Origin: Boesenbergia rotunda
Lineage: Eukaryota; Streptophyta; Magnoliopsida; Zingiberales; Zingiberaceae
Reading direction: 5' to 3'
Assembly (NCBI GenBank): GCA_024364735.1
Contig: JAGFNQ010004756.1
Location: forward strand, 122,018-186,017
DNA length: 64,000 nt
Of the stretch, positions 1 through 11,179 are shown piece after piece. The notes beneath the pieces are model-generated. The model was given only the letters and a program-made list of their open reading frames with translations, searched no databases and was not told the DNA's origin. A program made the position numbers and the translations under genes. Each line of letters begins with the position of its first letter. Position 1 is the stretch's first letter.

Positions 1-533
1 CGGGAGTCATCGAACCATCTTTGAGCCTGCCCGGGAGAGGGTTGTCAGGAAAGCGCGGCATTTGACGCCCTCCGGGTATTGGTGCAACCGGGCGGCGCTC
101 TCAAACTTCATGACGTGCTCCTCGGGTCACTGGTTCCCGAGTACTCAGGCATAGTGAAGAACCGTAGATGCTTGGGAACGGGGTCCCCAAGAATTTGTGG
201 AGAGAAAGGGCTGTGAGTCGGGTGGGCCGCAGCGGGGTCGGCCAACCCCTTCCCTTTATCGGGGCGCGCCTGACGTGCCTGGCTGGACGCTGAAGCTTCG
301 GTCGGGGCCGATTGGGCCTCGTTCCGAAAAAGTGCTTGGGGAAATTTAGGAATGAAGGGGTCAGACTGAACAGCCATACCTTCCGCATTTCCTCGCATAG
401 AGGGCCCAGGGGGCCGGGCCCCTTGACTACCGGTTGGCGGATGCGATTGTTGCGCCTTCTGTGTCCGGACAGCCATCAGCATTTCGTATTCTTCTGGCGA
501 AAGAGTAACCGTCAGTGGATTGGGGTTTTCCAT
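1..533 (-). pseudogene. Ty3/gypsy gag, 5' part, frameshifted
   Basis: Start of a gypsy Gag. The likely start is the Met of MENPNPLTVTLSPEEYEML at 533, just downstream (minus strand) of a primer-binding-like site. The open frame stops at 108. Another frame from about 107 to 1 continues the same protein (RLHQYPEGVKCRAFLTTL), which parallels the Gag at 15151-15732 (LLHQYSYDIKRRAFLTTL). A frameshift near 108-115 therefore breaks the gene. The rest of the element lies outside the window. The earlier Met at 611 falls inside the LTR and is not the start. Similarity between the two Gags is read by eye. Confidence 0.7.
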
Positions 534-927
534 TCTTCGCTCTCGATCAGGCAGAAAAGCCCTCCTTCTAGCGCCAAATTGATCCTGTCGCCGAGCGCGA
601 TGGAGCCGCAACCGGATGACGGTGTAGAGGGGAGTGACGTGGACGATGACTGGATGTCCTCGCGCAGAATGGCAACGGGCGTGGGGCGTCCTCCGAATGG
701 TCGGAAGCAGGTGCCGCCGGATGAACCCTCGACCGGATGGAGGTGGACCTGGGGAGGAAGATGACCGTTAGCAACCTAGCCGGGAGACGTCCCGGCAAGG
801 CACTCCGACGGTCAAGTCAGTACTCCGATGAACAAGGAAAATAATGGAGCACTGGAGACGAGAGGTTTCGCGCGTACCTGATAATGAGGAGGGGAGTGGC
901 TTATATAGCCGGGGAAAAGGACCAAGT

Positions 928-1110
928 CTGACATATGTCAGGACCTTCTGACAGGGTCAGAGGATATGGTATGGTTAAGTCGATTTGGGTATGACCTGTG
1001 TCAGGATCTTCTGACAGGATCAGAAGATATGGTATGGTTAGGCCGTTTTGAGTATGACCCGTGTTAGGATCTTCTGACAGAGTCAGAGGATATGGTATGG
1101 TTATGTTGAT
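928..1110. repeat. 63-bp tandem repeat, 3 copies
   Basis: The block containing GATATGGTATGGTTA begins at 963, 1026 and 1089, a period of exactly 63 bp. Each copy also contains a short inverted repeat around CTTCTGACAGRRTCAGA. It lies in the U3 region of the gypsy LTR, upstream of its TATA box. Confidence 0.85.
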
Positions 1111-1328
1111 TTGTAACTAACTTTCTTTGTCGTATACTGTTTGTCTTATGTGAGGACAAAGACAGGTTTCTGTAAATCAGAGTGTCAGTTCACACGAATG
1201 GTGATAGCCTGTTATCTGCAGCTGGTGCAGGTGTATTCTGTCTGTACCCCAGGGGGATTCCGAGAGAGTGCCCGAGTGGACACAGGGATGGCCCGCCCGG
1301 CTGGATTTCCAGCCTGGGTGTAAAGGAC

Positions 1329-1482
1329 AGCCGGGCGGAAATACCCGGATAGACGAGGCGTGTAAGCCTTAAGGTGGTCGGTCGGGCGGAAATACCCGGC
1401 TAGACGAGGCGTGTAAGCCTTAAGGTGGTCGGCCGAGTGGAAATACCCGACTAGACGAGGCGTGTAAGCCTTAATGCGGTCG
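1329..1482. repeat. 51-bp tandem repeat, 3 copies
   Basis: The unit with GGAAATACCCGR and TAGACGAGGCGTGTAAGCC recurs with AAATACCC at 1339, 1390 and 1441, a period of 51 bp. It is GC-rich and lies within the U3 of the same LTR as the 63-bp array. Confidence 0.85.
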
Positions 1483-1679
1483 GTCGGGCTTGACCGGCCG
1501 GATGAACCGCCATATTTATTCTAACCAGCCGCCCTGAGTCCGTCCGGCCGGCGGGGGCCTTGGGCCCGGCTAGGGTGTCAAGCTGGCTACCTGTACAATG
1601 ACGTGGACCCCGAAACTGACCAGGTCATTTGCCACGCTGACTGCCCATATGGTGCCAAAGATTGGGCGGGACAACTTGC

Positions 1680-1925
1680 AGTCGCCGCTCGACATCCACT
1701 CAGTTGCTCGCTGGGTCCCACTCAGTTGCTCGCTGACCACCATCAGCCGCTCACTCGGCACTCATCAACCACTCGCTCGACACTACTCAGTCACTCACTC
1801 GACCCCACTCTTCCGCTCACTCAGCACAACCATTACAGTTGCTCGCTCGACACCACTCAGTTGTTCGCTCGGCACTCGACAGTCGCTCGCTCAGCACTAA
1901 TGCTCACTCGGCACTAGACAACCGC
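1680..1925. repeat. Low-complexity CTCRGCACTC / GTTGCTCGCT array
   Basis: Degenerate short units such as CACTCAGTTGCTCGCT and CTCGGCACTC recur throughout, giving overlapping spurious ORFs. A related array lies at 17350-17640 beside the other gypsy element, so this probably belongs to the same repeat family. It ends about 200 bp from the alkenal reductase stop codon. Confidence 0.6.
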
Positions 1926-2128
1926 AAATGACAAACTCCAATTGACAGCTACAAGAAACCTATTTTTCAATCACATTCTGAGTGACAAAATCCACTTAGC
2001 TTCAATTGAGAGAAGAGAATATCCTCTTGCTCCATTAAAGTTTCATAAAGAAACAAGGTTTGAATATACTATAGCAACCACAAACTTGTTGTCATTCTTA
2101 TTGCCTCAATGTGAATTTTCACAATCAG

Positions 2129-5100
2129 TTACTCGCGGGAGACTACAACTACCTGTTTTCCGACATTTCTCCCTTCAAAGAGGCCTATAAGTGCTGCAGG
2201 GGCATTCTCAAGGCCTTCAACTATGTCTTCCGAGTAGTTAATTTTCTGTTCCTTTATCAGTTGCACAACCTTCTCTTCACACTCGTGATAGATGCCAAAG
2301 TGATCAAGTATCACGAACCCTTCCATGCGGATGCGCTTGCCAACAATGAGGGATAAGTTGTGCACCCCTTCAGGTTTCTCAAGGTTATACTGAGAAATCA
2401 TCCCACAAGCTGCAATTCGACCTTTGATTCTCATGTTATAAAGAACAGCTTCAAGCATTGGACCACCTACATTCTCAAAGTAGATATCAATGCCTTCTGG
2501 GAAGTACCTACAGAATAGATTTTATTAATAACATACAAATTAGAGAGCTCTTTTAACTGGCAAAGATAAAAAAAAACAAAAAAAGTTAACTGATATGTGT
2601 ATTTGAAAATCTAGTGTGTTTTTTACAAGGAAGGTTTTCCAAATGCAACAAACTCCGCCCAAGGAAAGTCCAATGTAACTAATCTAACCCTTGCATTGTA
2701 AATAAACCGAATCTCATTTGCCAATAATGCAATGAAGCAAACATAGACACTACAAATAGACTCTGTGACTGAAAGTATTTTGCTAAAATAACATTCTATT
2801 TTAAAGCTAAATTCATCCATTTTGTATGACATACAAATCTAACAAACAAACATGACTCTTGAATAAAATGCTCACTCCAGAAAGTATCAATTTTGTGGAT
2901 AATCATAGAAGGCTCTTATGCTGTCCTACTCTTCATAATAAACACCCTGTTAGGCTCAGAAGCATCAAGCAGAATACTAATTTTAATTTCCATTCACACA
3001 TTCCTTTTAAATGGTCTCAGGAGGCAGTGTCACTTATAACAGAGCATGCATTATGCAAAACAACCGCATGACATTCAAAACAATAAATCATATTCAGACA
3101 AGTGATCGACCTCTTCAAAGCTTTAGTCAGATTAGGTTCCTTCTTATAATTAAAAGCCTCGTCGAAGCCAAACTTAGTCTTCAGTAGATTTACCTAATGA
3201 ACAACAAGAAAAGGAACATTAAACAACTTACAAATAATATAAGTTGATGTGTCTTTGTAAGTTTACTATACAATAGTATTTCAGGCCAACATACTAGTCT
3301 TTTCCATATCTCCAAATGTCAATGTATCAAATGTTGGATATTAGAAAGTAGAAGACTAAAATTCTCTAACGATAATCAAATAAATATGAGTACTTCATTC
3401 ATCTATCCATGTAAACACAAGGTCTTTGTCTTTGCATTCAGTTTTTATTGTAGAAAAGTGATTTGTAATAGCCTTCCTAATCTGACTCACGCAGTATTTT
3501 TATCTGAATATGCATTCAGTTTTTAATAGTTGCTTTGAGTCAGTATGCCACAAACTAATTTACTCATGGAAGTAAACACCAATTCACAGCCTGTCATACC
3601 TTTTCGTCGGAACCAGCACTTCCGACAACATAACAGCCAAATTGTTTGGCAAATTGTCCCACAATTTGACCAACAGCGCCTGCTGCTGCAGATATGAAAA
3701 CACGCTCCCCCTTCATTGGAGAGCAAATGTCGTAAAACCCGACATAAGCTGTAAGACCTACCATACCTACAGATTACAACAGTAGAACTGTTATTAGAGT
3801 GAGAAAAATAATTTATCTTAACTCAGAAAATGGTAGTTCGTCTTGAAGTGACATCGTTGTTCGCCTTTTAGTAAACTCACACTACAAAATTAATATTAGA
3901 GTATGAAATTGTTGCCCAACACAAAGTAACTATATACCACAAAATTATTATTAGAGTATGAATCTGTTGACTAAAGTATCTACATAACAACAATTAACTT
4001 TTAAATTTGTCAACAAAAACTTCTAGCATAGGATTAACATGGCCTTCATGGATGTGATTAATGTCACATAAAAGATAACAAATGTGATTAATGTGACATA
4101 AAAGATAACAGATGTGATTAGTATTAGTAAACTTGCTGCTTTACGAAATTTGAAAAGGAAACAATGTTCTGCTCTTTAGCCCAAGCTTGAAATGAAGGCA
4201 CAAGCATGGAGCATGAATACTTAAACTGATCTATTCTATGTTTAGTGAAAAAATCAATCTAAAAAGCAGTACAACCACTAAAAGGAAACATTAATGTTAG
4301 TCAATATTTGGTTGACTAGTATCACTTTGATTGAACTAGAAAGTAATCACCAAGTTTTTTTGTCTCGATATGACTACTACTAAATTATCTTGTTGCAGAC
4401 AAATTAACATGCGGTTATCACATTAGAAAGGAAAGAATGTACAATATTCATTAAAATTATGAAGAAAACAGCACTCACCAAGAATGCCAGTATAGTAAGA
4501 GAGTGGAATTTCAGTGTGATGAATTTTGAAAAGTCCTTGTGGCTTTGTAATGAGGCTATACTCTTCCCAACCAATTAGGCCCCACACATAGTCACCAATT
4601 CTAAAATCAGGGTGGCTGGAGTCCACAACTTTTCCAACACCGAAACCAGTTATCGGCTGTATAAGAACAAAAATGACATCAAAATCCAGATATGAAAACT
4701 AATCAAAACTAAGGCATATTAGTAATATTACAATTATCAGTTATCACTCACCTGTATTGATGTTATTTGGGAATTATTCTATAATTGATTCTCCAGAGTA
4801 GTGAATTACAAATGAAAATAACTAAGCTAGTAGAGGACAGCCTTTCAAAATTAAAGCTTTGCAACGACACTACAACGAAATGGCTAGTTGTTTCAAAAAA
4901 AAAAGGTGGAGCCGCCACCTCAGCGGCCCCCTGGCCTAGGCCCCATAGGAATCCAGAGGGAGGTAAATCACGGTTATCACTGGTGTGGTGAGGCGCCTGG
5001 GGTAACAAAATGGCTAGTTGTGAAGAAGCACTAGCAGGTGTTAAATGCACTCAATTAAACCGAGCACTTCTTGTGCCACTTACTGCTATTTTATTCCACC

Positions 5101-5801
5101 ACTGACGATCCAAATTTCCAAACTTTTCAAAGCCAAGATAACACTCTATGCAAGCTTAAAGCATACACTATTTTCCAAGAATCCAACAGCTTTGTCCTCG
5201 ACGAAGATAAGTTTCTCATAAAACTAAAAGGCCCATTCTTTACTCCCCAGTCATTATCTTCATTCCCTTGGCAAGGTTCACTATGAATCAATAGTATCTT
5301 CCATGCACATACTCTTTTAAAAATTATAAAAATACTAATTGTTTTCTCCCTCGAGTCTGTCCCTGTCACATGAATCAAGTGCCTCTAGTCATAAGAAATA
5401 AGAATCATGGAACTATTCCCCTAAAACATTTCATCTCTACAGTTTTCCTATAGACGTCCATCTCCAAAAACTCCTTTTTCGAAGAATTTTAAATAAATGG
5501 AATGATTATCATGCATCTAGCTAGGATGAGTGGCGTGAGTGGAATTGTATACCGCTCCGGGGATGAAGTCATCTACGAAGGTTGCTTCCTCGTGCTTGGT
5601 CATGCGCGATCGCATGTAAGGGTCGCATGAGAGGTAGAGGTTCTTGAGGAGAACGGCGGTGGAGCCCTCCGGCACCTGCAGCCGGATGGTGGCCGTCGTC
5701 ACCAGCTCCATGTCCGTCTCCTTGGGCGCCCCTTCCGGGATGAAGTGCTTCAGCAACACCTGCTTGTTCACGACTACCACCACATCCTCCGCCGATGCCA
5801 T
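2129..5801 (-). CDS. NADP-dependent alkenal double-bond reductase (2-alkenal reductase family), 5 exons
   Basis: Medium-chain dehydrogenase/reductase, zinc-independent. The family reduces the alpha,beta double bond of reactive alkenals/enones and phenylpropenals with NADPH, probably in the cytosol. Exons (minus): 5801-5553, 4656-4479, 3766-3600, 3193-3111, 2507-2129. All introns are GT-AG, the phases agree and the total is 1056 bp, 351 aa, close to the usual 345-350. Seen: LYLSCDPYMRSRM near residues 57-69, GWEEYSLI, LSYYTGILG, nucleotide-binding SAAAGAVGQ near 168-176, FENVGG, and GMISQYN with the probable active-site Tyr near 266. The C-terminus is GKQVVVVSRE. The start at 5801 (MASAED) is preferred; an in-frame Met four codons upstream is possible. 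No signal peptide or membrane segment. A SINE sits in intron 1. It is divergent from a cysteine synthase fragment downstream on the plus strand. The substrate cannot be told from sequence. Confidence 0.93.
4892..5007 (-). mobile_element. Short SINE (Au-like, T-tailed) in intron 1 of the reductase
   Basis: A 116-bp GC-rich insert is bracketed by a perfect 14-bp direct repeat, AAATGGCTAGTTGT, at 4878-4891 and 5008-5021. Read on the minus strand it contains GTGATTTACCTCC, ends in a T-run and carries no ORF. The long target-site duplication shows target-primed insertion. A T-tail and the GTGATTTACCTCC stretch recall Au-type plant SINEs; that family assignment is from memory. Confidence 0.75.
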
Positions 5802-5930
5802 CGCGCTGCTCACCTACCGCTCGCTGTGTGTGTCTCTCTCCCTCACTTTCTTGCGCCCGTCGCCTGTCGGCCAAGAACATACTGCTTCAGGGCGATTTTC
5901 AGAATTTTCAAATCAAACACCATATATTTT

Positions 5931-5940
5931 ATATTTTATA
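5931..5940 (-). promoter_or_regulatory. Probable TATA box of the alkenal reductase
   Basis: TATAAAATAT on the minus strand, about 130 bp upstream of the start codon, gives a leader of roughly 100 nt. The same ATATTTTATATTTTATAAAAGGCA context is kept upstream of the pseudogene copy near 31350-31380, which supports a shared promoter before duplication. Confidence 0.5.
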
Positions 5941-6359
5941 AAAGGCACCTTAATTTTGAATTAATTCCTCGTGCATGTTAATTTAAAAAACCTTTTAATT
6001 TAAAAAATTAAAAATATAAATATGAAATTATTAATCATTTCTAAATGAAAGTTTTGACGAAACAATTAAAATTTTACTTTTTTTATCTTAATCTGGTTCG
6101 ATTCAAGTTCGTTCAGCCGAGAATTGTGTCGCTCGTTTCTTGGAGGAAAACAATCAATTATGATAGTCTTTTCTTCTTATTATTAGTATATTTCACCCAT
6201 CAATTCTGGTTGACTCTTAACCCCGTATGAAAGGGAGGGATGGAAAAATTTTGTTTTGGTCATCAAAATAAGAAAATTCATCTTGGGGAGAAAAATTATC
6301 GTAATTAAATTTCAAAGTTTAGATCCCTGATTTAGTCTACCTCCGACGAGATTTTTCTA

Positions 6360-6490
6360 ATCTCAGGCAATTAGTCCGGTCCCACGGAAGTTTCCCATGG
6401 CTGTCAGGATAATTCAGGAAGCGCTCACGGTGGACGGTCTAGAAGCCCAGCGTCTCAGAGTTCGCGTCCCGTTTGAAGAAAAAATATCTA
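6360..6490 (-). mobile_element. SINE remnant
   Basis: On the minus strand the sequence matches the 3' part of the SINE-like repeat at 38041-38290. Shared landmarks are GGGCTTCTAGACCG, TCCACCGTGAGCGCTT and GGGAAACTTCC. The tRNA-like head with A and B boxes is not evident here. Confidence 0.5.
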
Positions 6491-7398
6491 TAAATACGTC
6501 GTAACTGATGATCGAATCGTAAATTTCTGAGATAATAATTAGTCATCTTACTGCTGTACCATAACTCCTGGAATAATTCTATCTCATTCTAGAAACAATG
6601 ATAGATGCTAGAGTATTGCCGTAGAAAAATTGAATTGACACATGTAGTAGTTGCATGAAAACTGATTGAAATTAATTAGATGTTGGCCTATAGAGAGAGG
6701 AAATAGACGCTGTGATGAATTATTGCGGAATCGACACTCAGCTTGTTTCTGACCATAAAATTAGTCTCCAAAAAATCTAAAAAGCAATGGTACGTAGATG
6801 CTATTATAGAAAAAATTGAATTGAATTAAATTATTGTTGTAGTTGGAAGCTGATTGAAATTCGATGCTTCTAGAGAGAGGAGAAATAAATGCTGTGAAGA
6901 GTTGTTGTGGAATCGACCGACACTCGCTTGCTTTTCAACCACAAGATTAGACACGGAGGGACATGAAAAATAAAAATTTACCACTTTTTTATTTTTTTTT
7001 AAATTTTCATGTTCTATGAAAATTCATGTTCGTGAATCGGACTTCATGCCAGAGAATTGTGATACGTGCTAGAGAATTGTGTCTAATCTTGAAACCACAA
7101 GATTAGGCACTCGCTTGATGCCTGACTTGATTCTGAAATTGTCATATTATCCATCCGTAAAATAGAAAAAATCCCTGTTGAAAACTTTCCGGTTCACTCT
7201 ATCTTTAGGAATTTTCTTTTGTTATTTTATCTTAATTAATTAATCATTACAAACCATTATAAAAAAAATAAATCACTGAATGACCTAAGCAAATTAATTA
7301 TAGAAAAAATTATACTAAATTTTCCGCATACAAATTCAACTTTGTTCCTCAATCTATTTTCACTTTCTAAATATAAAATTTTATAAAATTAATTAATG

Positions 7399-7430
<32 letters not shown>
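7399..7430. repeat. (TA)n microsatellite
   Basis: About 16 uninterrupted AT dinucleotides in AT-rich intergenic DNA. Confidence 0.95.
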
Positions 7431-7432
<2 letters not shown>

Positions 7433-7925
7433 ACTAATATTCTTTTTATCAATACGTGGACTTTTGTAATTGGAAGAAATAGTGATTAAGAATATTTTAG
7501 TTATATCTAGTTAGTTGTATGGTAGCTAAAGATGGTAAAAAACGATTCATTCTCCTTTAACATCCTCGTTAACTCATTCGAGGGTCAATACGAAGGAGAT
7601 AAAATATGAGAATTACTAGTCTGGGTATTGTACCTAGCACGCGGGGAGGATGGATACATTGACTTTATTAAATTTTGACTCTCAGATCTCAAAATAATAA
7701 TAGTCATATATTAATCATCAGTTCATGGAGATTAGTTGTATAGTAGCTAATGGTTCTTTATATTTATTACTCGTTTATTTAATTTCATGTGTTCATTTTT
7801 TTTAAGGTAGGTTGGGATTATAATTAAAGTCTCATAATGCAAGACTTTTTATGTAAAACTTAAAAATAAATTTATGTACTTAGTCGTAATTAAAATAGAC
7901 AATATCTTATCATAAGGATTTCAAA

Positions 7926-8096
7926 TTGTGATAAAAGAGGATTAAGGATCTAATGGTGTAGGGTTAAGCATCTATTGGTATAATAAAGATTTTGGATTGT
8001 GACAAAGGAGGATTAAGGATCTAATGGTGTAGGGTTAAGAATCTATTGGTATAATAAAGATTATAATTATGACAAAAGAGGGTTAAGGATCTACTT
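7926..8096. repeat. About 71-bp tandem repeat, 2-3 copies
   Basis: GRTTAAGGATCTA recurs near 7941, 8012 and 8081, followed by TATTGGTATAATAAAGAT. The third copy is partial. No coding potential. I did not see the array in the corresponding part of unit B. Confidence 0.75.
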
Positions 8097-8985
8097 ATTG
8101 TAATTCTAAAAGGATATAGAGAAATTCTAATAGAAAGTTTTTGACTATTTGTGGAGTAAACATATCGCTGAATTATAATAAATTGTCAATGTCTCTTTTC
8201 TCTCCTCTTTTGTTGATGATTTTTCTCTTTGACAATTGATAAAAAAAATTTTATAGAATGGAATAAGTCGTCTCGAATTCGACTATCATCTTATTCTTCT
8301 CCATTATTTCACTATCATCTTATTATTCTCCATAATGATTTTCTATAGTGTATAGATGTTATCATCTTGAAATTTAAGGATTAAAATCTGACAAAGTTAA
8401 TAAACTTGTCCTTCGTACGTATTAATTATAGTATCTAGATTAATAATCTCATAATTTAGTTAATTTATATAATCTCATAATTTAGTTAATTTATATTGAT
8501 TTTAAGATGAATTGATGGGGACGTTAAAATAAACAAGTTGCCTTTAGCCACGCCCATTAGTCCATAATGGTTTTTCTAATTTGCGGCATGGTCTCAATGC
8601 ATTTTTATTCATGTATTTTGTCTTTGTCCTTTCGTATCCTCTATTTATTCACAAATATAATTAATTGCTTATCGGCGTGGAGCAATCGCTCCGTCCAACT
8701 CCCCTCGGCGCCCCTTCGTGTCTCCGTGAAGCCGCCGCAGACGGACTTCGAGATTTATCTTTTTATTTATTTTTTTGGGGATGGATAACGTCTTTGAGAT
8801 GGAATGATAAAATAGTTTTTCTTTTAAAATATTCATAGATGGCTTGATATGAATGCATTACTTGTCTGCAAAACCTATCACTCTAGTATAAGTCAACATG
8901 AGAACTGGTTGAGATTTTGTACAACACTTTTTTTTAATTATTATTATTTTTATTAAATGTTAAACGATATTTATTTATGGCTATT

Positions 8986-10556
8986 ATTCCATAAGTGAAA
9001 GAAGTCAAAGACGGAGATGAAGAATCATCAAATCGCAGTTCACGATAATGACGATGGAGAGAAGACGTCGGCACCTGTGAAATTAATACGAGCGTAAAAG
9101 GGATATACCGGAAGAAGTTCCGGTAGAGTCTTCTTCAACGCTTAATTCAGAATTCCTTCTTTTAGGGAGAAAAACAAGAAACCAAAGTATTCGAGTTCTC
9201 AAAACTTATCCCTTTTATCTGAATGTCGAAGCATCTTATATACCTGACACTTTCTCCCCGCATATCATCATCTCCTCCTCTATATTTTCTGGTCATCGGT
9301 TATTTGACAGTTGTTCTCCTCTCCATGATGACTGAAACGACCATCATAACTATTGTGTGTTTGGTTGGGGGTTATCCTTGATAATCTTGGTTATCCATCC
9401 AAGGTTATCAATAAAAAATCTCATTTGGTTTAGATAATTAGCGATTCCCAAGCAATGATTGATGTCCGACATGCCAGCAAAAGGGCATGCAACCCGGAAT
9501 CAAAAAATCTTAGGAAAGTAAGGTTTTTCTTGATTTCGGATTATGAAACTTATTTTTCTAAAATTATTCTCTAATATTTACATTTAAGTCGAAAATAACC
9601 ATTATAATTTATTAACTTTCGGAAGCATTATTCGCGGCCGGCGACCATCGTCGGCGGCCGACGACCACCGTCGACGGCCGGCGTCGATCGTCGACGGTCG
9701 GCGTCGATCGTCGACGGTCGACGTCGACAACCGGCGATCTGCGTCGATCGCCGACATTCGGCGCCGACGATCGGCCGCCGGTGTTGGACACCGACTGCCT
9801 ACACGAACACCGATGGTCGACGCCGACGTCGATGTCGTCGGTGAATATTTTTTAATTTAATATTTTAATTAGATTTTTAATAAATTAAATAAAGAAAAAA
9901 TAAATAAATTTATATTAAATTTTAATAAAATTATTTAAACAAATTCTAATGGGTAATACGGTAAATTATTATATTATGTTATAGACTATTATCTCCAAAC
10001 AAACAAGATTTTATTTTGATTATCTAAATTTAGCCAAACAAGTTCATGTTATGTTTCATTCCCCATTACCTTAGTTATGTGATTACTTGGTAATTACATA
10101 ACCAAGGTTATATATGATAACTTGAACTAAACGCACCCAAGGTCATCATTATCATGCATTATAAGCAATAATTACCTGCTGAATTTTTTGTTCTGGAAGG
10201 AGGGGAGAGTACTTGAAGCTTTGCTCTCCTATCCCTACGCTGCTCTTTGGGCTCCACTCTCCCGAGTTAGTCTCGGAGTCTTATCTCCTGGACTGATCTC
10301 GGGAATCTTCCTCTATTCTCCCGAGATAGACTCGGGAGCTCGATCCCCCGATCTGATTTCGGGAAACCTTACTTCATTCTCTCGAAATAGTCTCGGGAGC
10401 TCAATCCCCGGTCTGACCTCAAAGGCCTTCCTTCATCCTCCCAAGATAGTGTCGGGAGCTCGAGCTCCCGGTCTGATCTCGGATCATTAGTTTGGTGAAC
10501 CCTGTCACATAATTTTCCCGTACCCTGTATCCTCATTGATTACTCATCCCTATCAA
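8986..10556 (-). mobile_element. LTR-like insertion (probable solo LTR) in the cysteine synthase fragment
   Basis: Comparison with the intact intron 1 shows that host sequence breaks at 8985 and resumes at 10557, with CTATT on both sides (8981-8985, 10557-10561). On the minus strand it starts TGATAGGGATGAG at 10555, has TATATAAG near 9240 and contains several CTCCCGAGATAGTCTCGGGAGC-type units (10260-10490). Bases 54690-55432 belong to the same family. The inner terminus is not a clean CA, so the exact ends are uncertain. It is itself interrupted by a TIR element. Confidence 0.55.
9354..10138. mobile_element. TIR DNA element with GC-rich core, nested in the LTR-like insertion
   Basis: The left end reads GTGTGTTTGGTTGGGGGTTAT and the right end, reverse-complemented, GGGTGCGTTTAGTTCAAGTTAT, both followed by TTGGTTAT-type sequence. 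These are imperfect terminal inverted repeats of a PIF/Harbinger or hAT style. No transposase is present. The centre (9638-9842) is a dense run of CGTCGACGG/CGGCCGGCG units in otherwise AT-rich DNA. A target-site duplication was not resolved. Confidence 0.5.
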
Positions 10557-11179
10557 CTATTTTTCGATTTTGTTTACGTTAGTAATTTTGGAGCCTAGCA
10601 GCTCTTTTCACAGGGATGCTTGAAAGATGTCGATACCACTAGTGACCTACTGTATTCTAGTTTTCACTTTGCATCAGTTAAGTTGTTTGATATAATTGTA
10701 TTCTTTTGAAGATCTTGTTTGGGCATCACTTGTTGCAATACCGTGAGGGAACTGTTTTAACAGGTTAAAGTAAGGAGACGCTATTAAATTAAGCAGAATG
10801 ATTCAAAAGTGTCTCACTAATTAATCTGTAATCGCATTCGTCTCTATTTGGTAATTGCAAATGATCCGGTCGGATAAGTTTTTGGAGCTGATTAGGGGTC
10901 CGGTCAGTTTGGGTCTGGGTCAGACAAAGTGGGTCGGGTTCAGTATCGGATTAGTGCGCTAGATATTGATCCAGCTAAGAGGATCAGGATTCGAAGTAAC
11001 TTAAGACGGAACCCAATCAGTGGCACCCGAGCATACGTACCCGACCGAGAACTTTAGCGATCGGGGATCACCGGTCGGGAAAGTTTAGTCGGGATAAAAC
11101 AGAAGCGTTTTGTCAGATCTCTTCATGAGTGTTCGGTAAGCAATAGGTCTCCCAGGCAGGGTCTCCCGGTCGGGGTCAC

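Larger units (their letters stand above)
580..1580 (-). mobile_element. 5' LTR of the minus-strand gypsy element
   Basis: On the minus strand the LTR starts TGACACCCTAG at 1580 and ends GACAGGATCA at 580. It is followed directly by ATTTGGCGC, the same LTR end and PBS-side sequence as the plus-strand element at 15112-15122. A TATA box (CTATATAAGCC on the minus strand, about 901-910) lies mid-LTR. Two short tandem arrays sit in the U3 part. The partner LTR is outside the window, so no target-site duplication can be checked. Confidence 0.65.
5945..8560. other. Duplicated intergenic region, unit A
   Basis: No credible coding sequence. It aligns in patches, in the same order, with DNA between 31350 and 40030. 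Examples are the TTTAATTTAAAAA / AAATGAAAGTTTTGA block (5985-6110 versus 31505-31650), the CTTCTAGAGAGAG block (6865 versus 38572), the TTAATTAATTAATCAT block (7230 versus 38847) and the TATCCTCTATTTATTCA block (8635 versus 40008). This shows it is one half of a tandem duplication. Confidence 0.75.
8680..10861 (+). pseudogene. Truncated cysteine synthase copy (exon 1 end and intron 1)
   Basis: Bases 8682-8750 match the end of exon 1 of the intact gene (CGCTCCGTCCAACYCCCCTC, then TCCGTGAAGCCGC). A 12-bp segment and the last roughly 40 bp of the exon with its splice donor are missing, and the transit-peptide start is gone. The following DNA (8750-8985 and 10557-10861) matches intron 1 of the intact gene (41170-41410 and 41410-41708), interrupted by a 1.57-kb LTR-like insertion. 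Homology stops at GCAAA, where a gypsy LTR begins at 10862. It cannot make enzyme. Confidence 0.85.

Noticed and set aside
5569..5981. ORFs on both strands overlapping the reductase first exon.
   Set aside because: Shadows of a GC-rich exon; the correct frame is fixed by the exon joins and family motifs.
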